This document shows positions 25,667-34,318 of a DNA stretch of 64,000 bases, one piece after another; within the stretch, counting starts at the first letter, position 1, and each line of letters begins with the position of its first letter. Origin of the DNA: Acidimicrobiaceae bacterium (lineage in GTDB: Bacteria; Actinomycetota; Acidimicrobiia; Acidimicrobiales; RAAP-2); the NCBI GenBank assembly GCA_003158855.1, contig PMLJ01000029.1, forward strand, positions 15,719-79,718, in the 5' to 3' direction. Under the pieces are notes generated by a model. The model was not told the DNA's origin. It worked only from the letters and a program-made list of their open reading frames with translations, and searched no databases. The translations under genes were made by a program, and so were the position numbers.

Positions 25667-26431
25667 ATGTTTGATCTGTCAGAGAAAGTCGCCGTGATCA
25701 CGGGCTCGAGCCGCGGAATCGGCCGTTCGATCGCAGAGAGCATGTCGAGCGCCGGAGCGAAAGTCGTCATTTCGAGCCGCAAGGCGGCGGCGTGCGAAGA
25801 GGTCGCGGCGGCGATCAACGAGGCGGGCGGCGGCGCTATCTCCGTACCGTGCAACGTTGCAGAGCCCGCCCAACTACAGAATCTCGTGGACCGGGCTATG
25901 GAGGCCTGGGGACGACTCGACATCCTGGTCTGCAACGCGGCGGTGAACCCCTACTTCGGTCCGATGGAAACAATGCCAGAGGACGCCTACGACCGGATAA
26001 TGAACTGCAACGTCAAGTCGAACTTTCTCCTCACTCGAATGGCGGCGCCACTGATGGCGAACAACGGAGGTGGCAACATCATCCTGATCTCCTCCATCGG
26101 GGGCAACCAGGGCAGTAAGACCCTGGCCGTCTATGGACTATCGAAGGCTGCCGACTCCTCAATGACCAAGAGTCTGGCCATTGAATGGGGATCTCGTGGT
26201 ATCCGAGCCAATTGCATCGCCCCAGGCCTAATAAAGACTGACATGTCGCGAGCCCTTTGGGAGAACGAGAAGTTGCTCAAGAACGTTGAGGAAGGCACGC
26301 CCGTCCACCGAATTGGCCAACCCGAGGATATTGGCGGCGTTGCTGTCTTCCTCGCTTCCAAGGCGGCCGCGTACATCACCGGCCAGACAATCGTCGTTGA
26401 CGGCGGCATCACTATCAAAGAGCCGGCGTAG
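25667..26431 (+). CDS. Short-chain dehydrogenase/reductase (FabG-like)
   Basis: The 254-aa protein is a classical SDR: TGSSRGIGRSIAE (cofactor), DILVCNAAVNP, the catalytic YGLSKAADSSM and the C-terminal YITGQTIVVDGGITI. It resembles FabG/DHRS4-like NADP-dependent carbonyl reductases or 3-hydroxyacyl-CoA dehydrogenases. It follows the AliA-like ligase on the same strand after 127 bp. That spacer holds no clear operator, so the two may share a transcript. Confidence 0.8.
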   Translation: MFDLSEKVAVITGSSRGIGRSIAESMSSAGAKVVISSRKAAACEEVAAAINEAGGGAISVPCNVAEPAQLQNLVDRAMEAWGRLDILVCNAAVNPYFGPMETMPEDAYDRIMNCNVKSNFLLTRMAAPLMANNGGGNIILISSIGGNQGSKTLAVYGLSKAADSSMTKSLAIEWGSRGIRANCIAPGLIKTDMSRALWENEKLLKNVEEGTPVHRIGQPEDIGGVAVFLASKAAAYITGQTIVVDGGITIKEPA

Positions 26432-26844
26432 ACGCCCACTATCGACGCGGTCCTTTCGGCGCCCGCGCAGTGCCGCGGATAGTGGCGCTTAGCCAAGGGC
26501 ACGGAGTAAGGATGCCGCGACGACGCTGACGCTGGCCGTGCTGTAGGACTGGTGCCACCCGTCTTGAAGCGTGAATCCTCCACTCGTTGGTCTCAGGCGG
26601 CATTCACGAAGGCATACATTCATTGGAAGCGGATCACCGTTCACGCCCGGGTAAAAGCGACGCGGTGCTGTTGGTCCAGAGCACGAAAGAGTCGGTCGCC
26701 GAGACCATTCGCGAGCTCGAAATTTGGAAGCCACGGCCGCGCGGTGCGTGAGGGGCCGTGCCAACCAATCACCAAACTGCCGCCTGGGCAAGAACTGCTG
26801 AGGGGTTCAGGACGACCTTGACGGACCACCCTTGCGCATGTAGT
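26432..26844. other. Intergenic stretch before the ABC transporter operon
   Basis: There is no convincing gene. Overlapping ORFs on both strands (26489-26791 minus, 26552-26821 plus) lack domains and ribosome binding sites. The stretch ends in a tandem operator. Confidence 0.5.
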
Positions 26845-26880
26845 CTCTCTTCTAGTTGTAGTTTCTCTGTTAATTGTAGT
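26845..26880 (-). promoter_or_regulatory. Tandem 18-bp island operators, copies 5a and 5b
   Basis: On the minus strand ACTACAATTAACAGAGAA (26863-26880) is followed with no gap by ACTACAACTAGAAGAGAG (26845-26862), and then by a further ACTAC. This gives three ACTAC half-sites at an exact 18-bp period. The pair ends 30 bp before the livG start, so it probably governs the importer operon. Confidence 0.7.
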
Positions 26881-26910
26881 TAAGTTTCGCGGGATTTTAG
26901 GGGGGGGTGA

Positions 26911-27669
26911 ATGTTAACGATTGATGGCGTGACCGTACGTTTCGGCGGAGTAAAAGCGGTCGACAACTTCAGTGCCCAGGTAGCGGACGGTGAAATCTGC
27001 GGGCTCATTGGCCCCAATGGCGCAGGAAAGACCACGCTGTTCAACGTCATCACCCGAATCCTGCAACCGAATTCGGGGAACATCAACTTCGATGGGGCCG
27101 ACCTGCTGTCGGTTCCGCCCCATCGAGTCGTGCGCCTTGGTATCGCGCGCACGTTTCAGAACCTTGCACTCTTTCCCACGATGACCGTTCTTGAGAACAC
27201 GATTGTCGGTGCCCATTCACGCTCTCGAGTGAGCCTGGTCGAATCTGCGGTGTGCTGGCCGCCCGCATTACGGCGTGATCGCGAACTGAGGGACGAGGCG
27301 TACGAGATCCTGCGTCGGCTCGGCTTAGAAGACGTTGCGTTCGCCCGTGCTGAGGGACTGCCGTACGGCACGTTGAAGCGAGTCGAACTAGCAAGAGCAC
27401 TCGCGTCGAAACCAAAAATGCTTTTGCTCGACGAGCCCGCGGGCGGCCTGACCCACGGTGAAGTCAGCGAGCTGGGTGACCTGATCAAGCACATCCGCGA
27501 GGAGTTCAAGCTCTCGGCACTGCTCGTGGAGCACCACATGGGCCTCGTGATGAGCATCACGGACCACGTGGTGGTCATGGACAATGGAGAGAAGATCGCC
27601 GACGGGCTCCCCGACGAAGTGCGCAACAACCCCAAAGTGCTCGACGCGTATCTCGGACGTGCGTCATGA
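26911..27669 (+). CDS. livG: ABC transporter ATP-binding protein, LivG-type
   Basis: The 252-aa protein is a branched-chain amino-acid-type (HAAT family) importer ATPase. It has GPNGAGKTTLFN (Walker A), the LivG-type signature LPYGTLKRVELARAL, LLLDEPAGGL (Walker B) and the switch His in LVEHHMG. The C-terminus ends in VLDAYLGRA, as in LivG. The ATG at 26911 follows GGGGGGGTGA. It is the first of five co-directional transporter genes; the next start overlaps its stop by 4 bp. HAAT systems import amino acids, amides, and in actinobacteria also aromatic or cyclic acids; the catabolic setting points to the latter. Confidence 0.9.
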   Translation: MLTIDGVTVRFGGVKAVDNFSAQVADGEICGLIGPNGAGKTTLFNVITRILQPNSGNINFDGADLLSVPPHRVVRLGIARTFQNLALFPTMTVLENTIVGAHSRSRVSLVESAVCWPPALRRDRELRDEAYEILRRLGLEDVAFARAEGLPYGTLKRVELARALASKPKMLLLDEPAGGLTHGEVSELGDLIKHIREEFKLSALLVEHHMGLVMSITDHVVVMDNGEKIADGLPDEVRNNPKVLDAYLGRAS

Positions 27670-28376
27670 GCCTGCTCGAGATCACCGACCTTCGCGGCGG
27701 CTACGGCCCTTCAATGGTCTTACACGGCATATCGCTCACCGTCAACGAGGGTGAGATTGTCGTTGTCCTCGGAGCCAATGGCGCCGGCAAGACCACGACC
27801 ATGCGAGCCATCGCCGGTCTCATCTCCAGGAAGGGTGCCATCTCACTCGACGGCCTGTCGATCATTGGAATGAATCCCGACAAAGTGGTGGGAGCAGGTA
27901 TTTCGCTGGTGCCCCAGGGACGCGGGACCTTCGCCAAGTTGAGCGTCGAAGACAACCTCCTCGTCGGCGCAGCCAAGCGCCGGGACCGGGCGGGAATCAA
28001 GGAGGACCTGGAGCGATGGTACGAAGTATTTCCGAGACTCGCTGAGCGCAAGAAACAACCGGCCGGAACTCTCTCTGGTGGCGAACAGCAGATGCTCGCG
28101 ATCGCCCGGGCGTTAATGAATCGGCCGCGCCTGCTGCTGTGCGACGAGCCCAGTCTCGGCCTTGCGCCCATAGTCGTGCGCGAGGTCTTCTCACTTCTCA
28201 CACGCATCAACGCCGAACAGACGATGGCGATGTTGATTGTCGAGCAGAACGCCGAACTGGCCCTCGAGATCGCCAGTCGCGCGTACTTGCTCGAAGTTGG
28301 AAATGTCGTGTCCGAAGGTACGGCGGCGTCGCTGCGCAACAGTGACGCCGTTCGCCGAGCTTATTTAGGGTATTAG
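27666..28376 (+). CDS. livF: ABC transporter ATP-binding protein, LivF-type
   Basis: The 236-aa protein is the second ATPase of the importer, with GANGAGKTTTMRAI (Walker A), GTLSGGEQQMLAIARAL (signature), LLCDEPSLGLAP (Walker B) and IVEQNAELAL (switch). LivF and LivG form the heterodimeric nucleotide-binding pair. Its start overlaps livG, and livH begins 10 bp after its stop. Confidence 0.9.
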   Translation: MSLLEITDLRGGYGPSMVLHGISLTVNEGEIVVVLGANGAGKTTTMRAIAGLISRKGAISLDGLSIIGMNPDKVVGAGISLVPQGRGTFAKLSVEDNLLVGAAKRRDRAGIKEDLERWYEVFPRLAERKKQPAGTLSGGEQQMLAIARALMNRPRLLLCDEPSLGLAPIVVREVFSLLTRINAEQTMAMLIVEQNAELALEIASRAYLLEVGNVVSEGTAASLRNSDAVRRAYLGY

Positions 28377-28386
28377 GAGAAGTCGC

Positions 28387-29283
28387 GTGCAAGTCTTTCT
28401 TGAATATTTGTTCGCCGGCATCAGCAACGGTGCCATCTATGCCGCCCTCGCGCTCGCGATTGTCATGGTCTTTCGTGGCACCGGCACCATCAACTTCGCT
28501 CAAGGCGAGATGGCCCTCTTCACGACTTACATTGCGTGGGGACTTACTACCAAGAACGTGCCGGTGGTCTTGTGCCTGCTCGTTGCGACAGCGGCCGGTT
28601 TCGTCCTGGGCGCGGTGACCGAGAGAGTCTTCATTCGCCCAATTGAGCGCAAGAGCCTCCTCGCCACGCTGATCGTTCTTCTAGGACTCTTTCTCGCCCT
28701 CAATTCGCTCGACGGCATTCTTTGGGGAAACCAGAACTACACAATGCCCAGCCTGTTCCCCAACTCGGTCTCGTCGTTTGTCTCGGTTGGAGGGGCACGA
28801 CTGTATTGGGCGAACCTCGGTCTGTGGATCGTCGTCGCCGTGCTGGTCGGCGCGATGTTCCAGCTTTTCAATCACACGCGACTCGGGCTCCACATGCGAG
28901 CGACCGCCTCCAACCGCGAATCAGCGGCGCTGTCGGGAATCCCCGTTGGTCGAATCCTCATGCTCGGTTGGGGCTTCTCCGCCGCGGTCGGTGCGATCGC
29001 CGGCATCTTGTTCACTCCGCTCTCACCCGACGCCCTCGGGCTCGGCGAGATGTTTCCAATACTCATCCAGGCCTCAGCGGCCGCGCTCTTCGGCGGTCTG
29101 GACTCACCCGGTGGCGCGGTGGCTGCCGGCCTGTTGATGGGAATAGTTGAAGCTCTCCTTTCCGGCTACGTGCCAGCCATCGGAGGGCAACTCCAGGAGG
29201 CGATTGCGTTCGTGGCTATCGTCCTCGTACTGCTCGTACGGCCCCAGGGGCTCTTCGGTTCAAAGGAGGTTGAGCGAGTATGA
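28387..29283 (+). CDS. livH: ABC transporter permease, LivH-type
   Basis: The 298-aa protein has about eight hydrophobic segments. It contains the LivH hallmarks GISNGAIYAALALAIVMVFRGTGTINFAQGEMALF near the N-terminus and MRATASNRESAALSGIPVGRI (the cytoplasmic EAA-like coupling loop). It starts at GTG 28387, 8 bp after AGGAG. The stop overlaps the livM start (ATGA). It forms the membrane channel together with LivM. Confidence 0.9.
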   Translation: MQVFLEYLFAGISNGAIYAALALAIVMVFRGTGTINFAQGEMALFTTYIAWGLTTKNVPVVLCLLVATAAGFVLGAVTERVFIRPIERKSLLATLIVLLGLFLALNSLDGILWGNQNYTMPSLFPNSVSSFVSVGGARLYWANLGLWIVVAVLVGAMFQLFNHTRLGLHMRATASNRESAALSGIPVGRILMLGWGFSAAVGAIAGILFTPLSPDALGLGEMFPILIQASAAALFGGLDSPGGAVAAGLLMGIVEALLSGYVPAIGGQLQEAIAFVAIVLVLLVRPQGLFGSKEVERV

Positions 29284-30419
29284 CGATGCCGAGCGCACGG
29301 TCAAAAGGCTCACTGCCACTCCAGATCAACCAGGGATCGGCGACGCACCGATCCCTGCAGGGACTCGGCCTGGCGGTCCTCGTTGGGCTGGCCTTCATGG
29401 GGTCGATGACCAACTCGTTTCAAGTCGGTCTGCTGACGCAGGCCTTGATCTACGCGAGCGCCATCGCGGGACTCAACCTCGTGACCGGTTACACCGGGAT
29501 GCTGTCGATCGGCCACTCCGCCTTCTTCGGTATCGGTGCCTACACGACGGGCATCCTGGTCTCGGAACACAACTGGAATCCGCTACTGACCTTCATCGTC
29601 TCGTTCTTGATCTGCTTCGTCTTCGGTCTCATCGTCGGTCTGCCGGCGCTTCGCATTCGCGGTATCAATCTCGCTCTGGTCACTCTGGCGCTCGCCGTGG
29701 CGTTCCCCGAACTCATCGATCGATTCCCCGGGCTGACCGGGGGAACCCTCGGGCTCAACGTCAATCTCACCCAACTGCTCCCACCGCACTGGACGGGCAT
29801 CGGCATCCAGAATCGTTTCGAGTACTACTACTGGATCGCGGCTGTCGTACTCGCGCTGGTGCTCGTGCTCTGCTCCAACCTGACTCGAGGGCGAACGGGC
29901 CTGGCGATGCGTGCGACCCGAGACCGCGAAACCGCAGCCACCGCCGTAGGTATCAATTTGGCCTGGATAAAGGTGTACACCTTCGGCATCTCAGCCGCCA
30001 TCACCGGTGTCGCCGGCTCGGCCTTCGCCATGTATCTCGGTTCACTGTCAGCCGACTCATCGTTCACGCTGATCTTGTCGATCACGCTCATCACCGGACT
30101 CGTCATCGGTGGCGTCGCCACGGTGGTCGGCCCCATCGTTGGTGGGTTGGCCGTCATCTACATTCCCCACTGGACCGAGGGCCTCCGCCAAGGCCAGACT
30201 GAAGGACTGTTCTTCGGGACGATACTCATCATTCTCATGTTCGTCATGCCCGATGGGCTCATGGGCTTGCTGAAGCGCATGTCGCGCTTCGTCGTGCAAA
30301 TCAAGCCACGCGCGCCCGAGGGCCCTAGCGCCGCAAGCGAGGAACTCCTCGTCGGCAGCGATCTCAACGCCAATCCAGATTCTGAGGGGAAAGGAGACAC
30401 AACACTCGCGCTGTCGTAG
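29280..30419 (+). CDS. livM: ABC transporter permease, LivM-type
   Basis: The 379-aa protein is the second permease. It has the LivM segment LNLVTGYTGMLSIGHSAFFGIGAYTTGIL, the coupling loop MRATRDRETAATAVGINLAWIKVYTFGISA and a late GLVIGGVATVVGPIVGG helix. The C-terminal 60 residues form a soluble tail rich in Pro, Ser and Glu. It overlaps livH by 4 bp. About 115 bp separate it from the substrate-binding protein gene, which may have an extra promoter for higher expression. Confidence 0.9.
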   Translation: MTMPSARSKGSLPLQINQGSATHRSLQGLGLAVLVGLAFMGSMTNSFQVGLLTQALIYASAIAGLNLVTGYTGMLSIGHSAFFGIGAYTTGILVSEHNWNPLLTFIVSFLICFVFGLIVGLPALRIRGINLALVTLALAVAFPELIDRFPGLTGGTLGLNVNLTQLLPPHWTGIGIQNRFEYYYWIAAVVLALVLVLCSNLTRGRTGLAMRATRDRETAATAVGINLAWIKVYTFGISAAITGVAGSAFAMYLGSLSADSSFTLILSITLITGLVIGGVATVVGPIVGGLAVIYIPHWTEGLRQGQTEGLFFGTILIILMFVMPDGLMGLLKRMSRFVVQIKPRAPEGPSAASEELLVGSDLNANPDSEGKGDTTLALS

Positions 30420-30534
30420 TCACACCGCTGTGCTCTAGCCGGGCCCGTTCTCTCCCCGTGAGAGACGGCCGCCACCCTGAATTGAAGAGGTCAAACGATC
30501 TCGAAGAAGTAGACCAAACATAGGAGGGAAGTAA

Positions 30535-31839
30535 ATGAAAGCCAAATTAACCTTAATCAGCGCATTCTTGTTCGTCATCACCTCACTGGTGTTCTCGGGG
30601 GGAGTGTCTGCAAACGCGTCGTCGTCGAGCGTGTACAAGATTAGTACGACGAACTGTCCATCAACGGCGACCAAAAAAATCACCGGTACACTCACGTTCG
30701 GCGTCTCGGGGCCGTTGTCAGGTCCCATCGCACCGTTCGTTGACCTCTACGTCCAGGGTATCAAAGACCGCTACGCCTACCAGAACGCTCAAGGGGGCAT
30801 CAACGGCGTGAATTTGGCGGTGACGGCTGAAGACGACCAGTTCAACCCGGCCATGACAAAGTCGAACGTCGACGGCTGGATTCAGTCCGGGTCCGTGCAG
30901 GCCATGACCCTCTTCGGATCGGGACCACTGGCTGCAGTCGCGGCGGACCAAAACCTCGCTTGCCTGCCATTGTTGCTGCCTTCAGCGTCGGCCGACCAGT
31001 ACCGGAACATCAAGCAGTACCCATGGACGACGCAGTTCCTCCCGTCAAACGCCGTAGAGGAGGCCGCTGAGGTGAAGTTGATCCAGGCCACGTTCCCCCA
31101 CAACAAGATCATCACAGTCGCCATCGCTGAGGATATGACCGGTTCGGGTGCCGCCTACCTGGCTGGCATGAAGGCCGCCGTTAAGGGAACGAACGTCAGA
31201 ATTAAGGCGATTGTCCCATTCAGCGATCCGGCCACCGCGGCCATCACCTTAAAGAAGGACGCGGCGAACGCCGTCTTCGGCGCGCTCGTCGTTCCCGAGT
31301 GCGTACAGCTCACGCAGGCCATGGCGAAAGTCGGTTACAAGCCCAAGCTCACGGTGCAGGCCTCGAACTGCGGGAGCGCAGCCGAGATGTTCGCACCGGC
31401 CGGTGCTGCTGCTAACGGACAGAAGCTCGTGTTCTGGGAGAAGGACCCCGGCAACCCGATCTACGCGAACGACCCGGGCTGGAAGAACTACGTGGCTGAC
31501 GCCACGTCAGTCGACGCGTCCGCGGCGGTGAACAACACCTACTACGAGACCGGGTACATGACCGCTGACATGGAGGTCAACTCCTACCTGAGCGCGGCCA
31601 AGTCGTCCGCGGGCCTCACCCAGGCGAACATCATGCAGGCGGCGCGTAACCAGAACTACCAAGAGCCGCTATTCATCAATGGCCTGAAGTGGACAATGAA
31701 CGCCAAGGAGGCCTACGGCATCATGAAGTTGCAGCCGCTCATCTACTCGTCCAAGACACAGAGCTTCAACTACGACGGCAAGATAATCGACACTTGTCCG
31801 CAGCTCCTTGGAGCCAAGAATTGTATCGGCGGCCTGTAG
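30535..31839 (+). CDS. livK: ABC transporter periplasmic-type substrate-binding protein (LivK-like)
   Basis: The 434-aa protein begins with a Sec signal peptide (MKAKLTLISAFLFVITSLVFSGGVSANA), followed by a type I periplasmic binding fold: ITGTLTFGVSGPLSGPIAPFV, NAQGGINGVNLAVTAEDDQFNP and YETGYMTADMEVNSYLSAA. Unlike most Gram-positive binding proteins there is no lipobox Cys at the cleavage site. The mature protein may be free or held in another way. The start ATG follows AGGAGGGAAGTAA. It is the last gene of the importer operon; a strong hairpin follows 42 bp downstream. Four Cys residues occur in the mature chain. Confidence 0.85.
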   Translation: MKAKLTLISAFLFVITSLVFSGGVSANASSSSVYKISTTNCPSTATKKITGTLTFGVSGPLSGPIAPFVDLYVQGIKDRYAYQNAQGGINGVNLAVTAEDDQFNPAMTKSNVDGWIQSGSVQAMTLFGSGPLAAVAADQNLACLPLLLPSASADQYRNIKQYPWTTQFLPSNAVEEAAEVKLIQATFPHNKIITVAIAEDMTGSGAAYLAGMKAAVKGTNVRIKAIVPFSDPATAAITLKKDAANAVFGALVVPECVQLTQAMAKVGYKPKLTVQASNCGSAAEMFAPAGAAANGQKLVFWEKDPGNPIYANDPGWKNYVADATSVDASAAVNNTYYETGYMTADMEVNSYLSAAKSSAGLTQANIMQAARNQNYQEPLFINGLKWTMNAKEAYGIMKLQPLIYSSKTQSFNYDGKIIDTCPQLLGAKNCIGGL

Positions 31840-31880
31840 ACCAGTAGTGCCAATGCAACACCGCAACATCAAGAAGTGCA

Positions 31881-31922
31881 TCACACCAAGAGGAGTCGCT
31901 GCGGCGACTCCTCTTGGTGTGA
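31881..31922 (+). terminator. 19-bp perfect hairpin after livK
   Basis: TCACACCAAGAGGAGTCGC is followed by the loop TGCG and its exact reverse complement. There is no T run after the stem, so it is a terminator-like or RNA-stabilising hairpin rather than a textbook intrinsic terminator. It closes the importer operon. Confidence 0.7.
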
Positions 31923-31959
31923 ATGGTGCAGGTTGACTGAAACCAAATAGGGAGATTGA

Positions 31960-33009
31960 ATGACGTATCGAGTGATCGTCTGGGCCACCGGGGCCATTGG
32001 CAAGACCTGTCTGCGCGCCGTCCTCCAGCGACCCGACCTCGAACTCGTCGGACTCTTCGTCTACAGCGAGCGAAAAGAGGGCGTCGACGCGGGAACGATT
32101 GCGCGCTTAGCCGAGACCGGTGTGCTCGCGACAAGAAGCCGCGAGGAGATCTTGGCAATCGACGCCGACCTCGTGATCCACACGGCCCGGCTCCAGGTGC
32201 CCTACGAGACACACGACGACGACATCATCGCCCTGTTGCGATCGGGCAAGAACGTGATCACTACGGCTGGTAATCACTACCCGCAGGCTCACGGCGCCGA
32301 GCGCGCCCGACGTTTCGACGACGCCTGTCATGAAGGCAACTCGACGCTCTACGGCGTGGGAATGAACCCGGGGTTCCTACTGGAGCGAATGGTCCTGGGT
32401 CTGACCGGACTCTGTGTCGAACTCGAAGCGGTCGAGGTCGAAGAGCTTCTCGACGCATCAACGATGCCCGATCCGGACTTCGTCTTCAACGTCATGGGCA
32501 TGGGCAGCGACATTGGCGAGGTGGATCTGTTCACAGGCGCACTTCCACATCTGTACGACCAACTCTACGGCGAAGCCATCCAGTTCTTCGGTGATCGAGC
32601 GGGCGTCACCTTTGATCAGATCGAGTCCGACCATCGAGTCTTGCCCGCTGAACGCGACCTCCACGTCAGTGCGGGGGTCATCGCGAAGGGGACCATCGCC
32701 GCAACCGAATGGCGCTGGCACGGGATCGTCGACGGTCAACGATTCGTGACCCTTTCTGTCATTTGGACAATGGATCCGACGATGGAGACCTACCGTGGAC
32801 GCGATCACTGGAGCGTTGAGATACATGGAAAGCCTGATCTCCATCTCACGCTGAACATGTCCGATCCAAAGGAAAGCCCCTTCAAGACCAAGGCCGGTCA
32901 GTACATCACCGCCGGGCCCGTCATGAACGCCATCCACGACGTCGTCGTCGCCCGGCCGGGGATATTCTCACCTCCAGTCTTCGCGCCGTATCGACGGCCC
33001 CGCGACTAG
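31960..33009 (+). CDS. DapB-like NAD(P)-binding oxidoreductase
   Basis: The 349-aa protein has a Rossmann N-terminus (YRVIVWATGAIGKTCLRAVLQRPDLELVG) followed by DADLVIHTAR and a C-terminal mixed domain with NPGFLLERMVLGL. It belongs to the broad dihydrodipicolinate-reductase-like group that includes 2,4-diaminopentanoate dehydrogenase. Actinobacterial paralogues in lipid and steroid clusters have no settled function. It starts 37 bp after the livK hairpin with GGGAG before the ATG. It converges with the HxlR-like gene, overlapping by 4 bp at the 3' ends. Confidence 0.7.
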   Translation: MTYRVIVWATGAIGKTCLRAVLQRPDLELVGLFVYSERKEGVDAGTIARLAETGVLATRSREEILAIDADLVIHTARLQVPYETHDDDIIALLRSGKNVITTAGNHYPQAHGAERARRFDDACHEGNSTLYGVGMNPGFLLERMVLGLTGLCVELEAVEVEELLDASTMPDPDFVFNVMGMGSDIGEVDLFTGALPHLYDQLYGEAIQFFGDRAGVTFDQIESDHRVLPAERDLHVSAGVIAKGTIAATEWRWHGIVDGQRFVTLSVIWTMDPTMETYRGRDHWSVEIHGKPDLHLTLNMSDPKESPFKTKAGQYITAGPVMNAIHDVVVARPGIFSPPVFAPYRRPRD

Positions 33010-33944
33010 AGGACGAACCCTCCCACGCCAACCTGCTTTCGAGTCAACTCGTGATCGCACACCGAGCAGTAGAGCGTCGGGATGAGGTCACTCTTGCACT
33101 CCATGTGGGTGAAAATCAACGCCGGACCTTCGGGCGATCTGAACCATTGATCGCCCCAGTAGATAAGGGTTATCACCAACGGGAAGAGCGCGTTGCCCTT
33201 CGGGCTCAGTCGATACTCGCGTCGGCTGGAGCCCTTTGCAGGGGTCGTTCTTTGTAGTACTCCGATGTCGCAGAACGTCTTCAATCGGTCCGCCACGATC
33301 AACGGTGGTGCGGTCATCAACTGGAGGAAGTCGGTGAATCTGCTCGCACCGAAGAAAACCAAGGCGAGCGCGGTCGCGGACCATCGATTACCGATCATGG
33401 CGATGGTCTCAGAATAGAGACCAATGCCGCCGTTGTCGGGCGTCACACTGCGCCGTCTCGTTGTCGCCCTCGGTACGGACCGCTCGAACGAACCGCTCGG
33501 CCCGAACGCTCCTCGAACGTCCTTCACGGAGGCTGGCTTCATGCACTTTCCACACTTCAGTATCGGCGACGCTTCGTTCCCGCACTCGAGGTGCACCATT
33601 GGCGGCAAGGGAACTGGACGGTCGCTCACCCACTGCGACTCCCAGTCCCAGATCGTGAGCAGGACCTGCCAAAGGTCCTTCCCGCATTCTGTCAAGCGAT
33701 ACTCGTAACGGAGCGGTCGCTTCTGGTACGGCACGCGAACGAAGATGCCCGCATCGATGAGCCCATTGAGGCGAGAGGACAAGACCGAGTTTGCAATTCC
33801 CAGTTGGTCGTGCCAGTCCTTGTAGCGACGAGCCCCTAGGAAAGCCAGGCGGATAATGAGGAGGTTCCACTCGTCTCCGAGGAGTCCCAACGCCACGGCG
33901 ACCGAATTCTCGCCTCCTTCAGAGGTCTCACCAGATAAGAACAC
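33006..33944 (-). CDS. Tandem HxlR-type winged-helix transcriptional regulator
   Basis: The 312-aa protein holds two HxlR/DUF24-type winged helices in one chain. The first (residues about 13-100) has ALGLLGDEWNLLIIRLAFLGARRYKDWHDQLGIANSVLSSRLNGL. The second (about 175-265) has AMIGNRWSATALALVFFGASRFTDFLQ and DRLKTFCDIGVLQR. Each is followed by a possible zinc or Cys cluster (LECG...CGKC and MECK...CSVC). HxlR proteins normally work as homodimers; a single-chain tandem could read an asymmetric site. It is the only clear transcription factor in the 34-kb block, hence a candidate for the 18-bp motif, though no copy lies at its own promoter. Confidence 0.75.
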   Translation of the reverse strand: MFLSGETSEGGENSVAVALGLLGDEWNLLIIRLAFLGARRYKDWHDQLGIANSVLSSRLNGLIDAGIFVRVPYQKRPLRYEYRLTECGKDLWQVLLTIWDWESQWVSDRPVPLPPMVHLECGNEASPILKCGKCMKPASVKDVRGAFGPSGSFERSVPRATTRRRSVTPDNGGIGLYSETIAMIGNRWSATALALVFFGASRFTDFLQLMTAPPLIVADRLKTFCDIGVLQRTTPAKGSSRREYRLSPKGNALFPLVITLIYWGDQWFRSPEGPALIFTHMECKSDLIPTLYCSVCDHELTRKQVGVGGFVL

Positions 33945-34318
33945 CGACGTTACCGGTACTCATTCGTGCTCGCCATGGCGCAACGTGCATCCAACGCCAT
34001 TGACGTGCCGATCATCGGTCCAACCCTACTACCGGGACACCCAGATGGTGTAGTGCATCACTTCGCCGCGGTGTCGCAAACATGATTGTCGTTGATGAAA
34101 TTGACCACGACCTGTGGCTGCTTCTCGCGACGACACGGGTGAGTGCCGGTTCCAGCGAGAAGTGCCTCTCAACACCGTGGGCATCGACACGACAACTCCT
34201 CGCATGGTTATGAGCCATCAGCTTCGGATCGTCCAGCGTGAAGTGTCGCGCGGTTCAAGCCCACGACCGAGAAACTGACGCCGCGAATTGTCTCACAGGG
34301 CCTGATCGCACGTCATGC
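33945..34318. other. Intergenic stretch, no gene seen
   Basis: This lies between the start of the HxlR-like gene and the end of the carotenoid-oxygenase gene. It contains no supported ORF and no copy of the 18-bp motif. Confidence 0.5.

Noticed and set aside
29147-30202. 351-aa plus ORF
   Set aside because: It is an out-of-frame shadow of livH/livM and is Arg/His-rich without family motifs.
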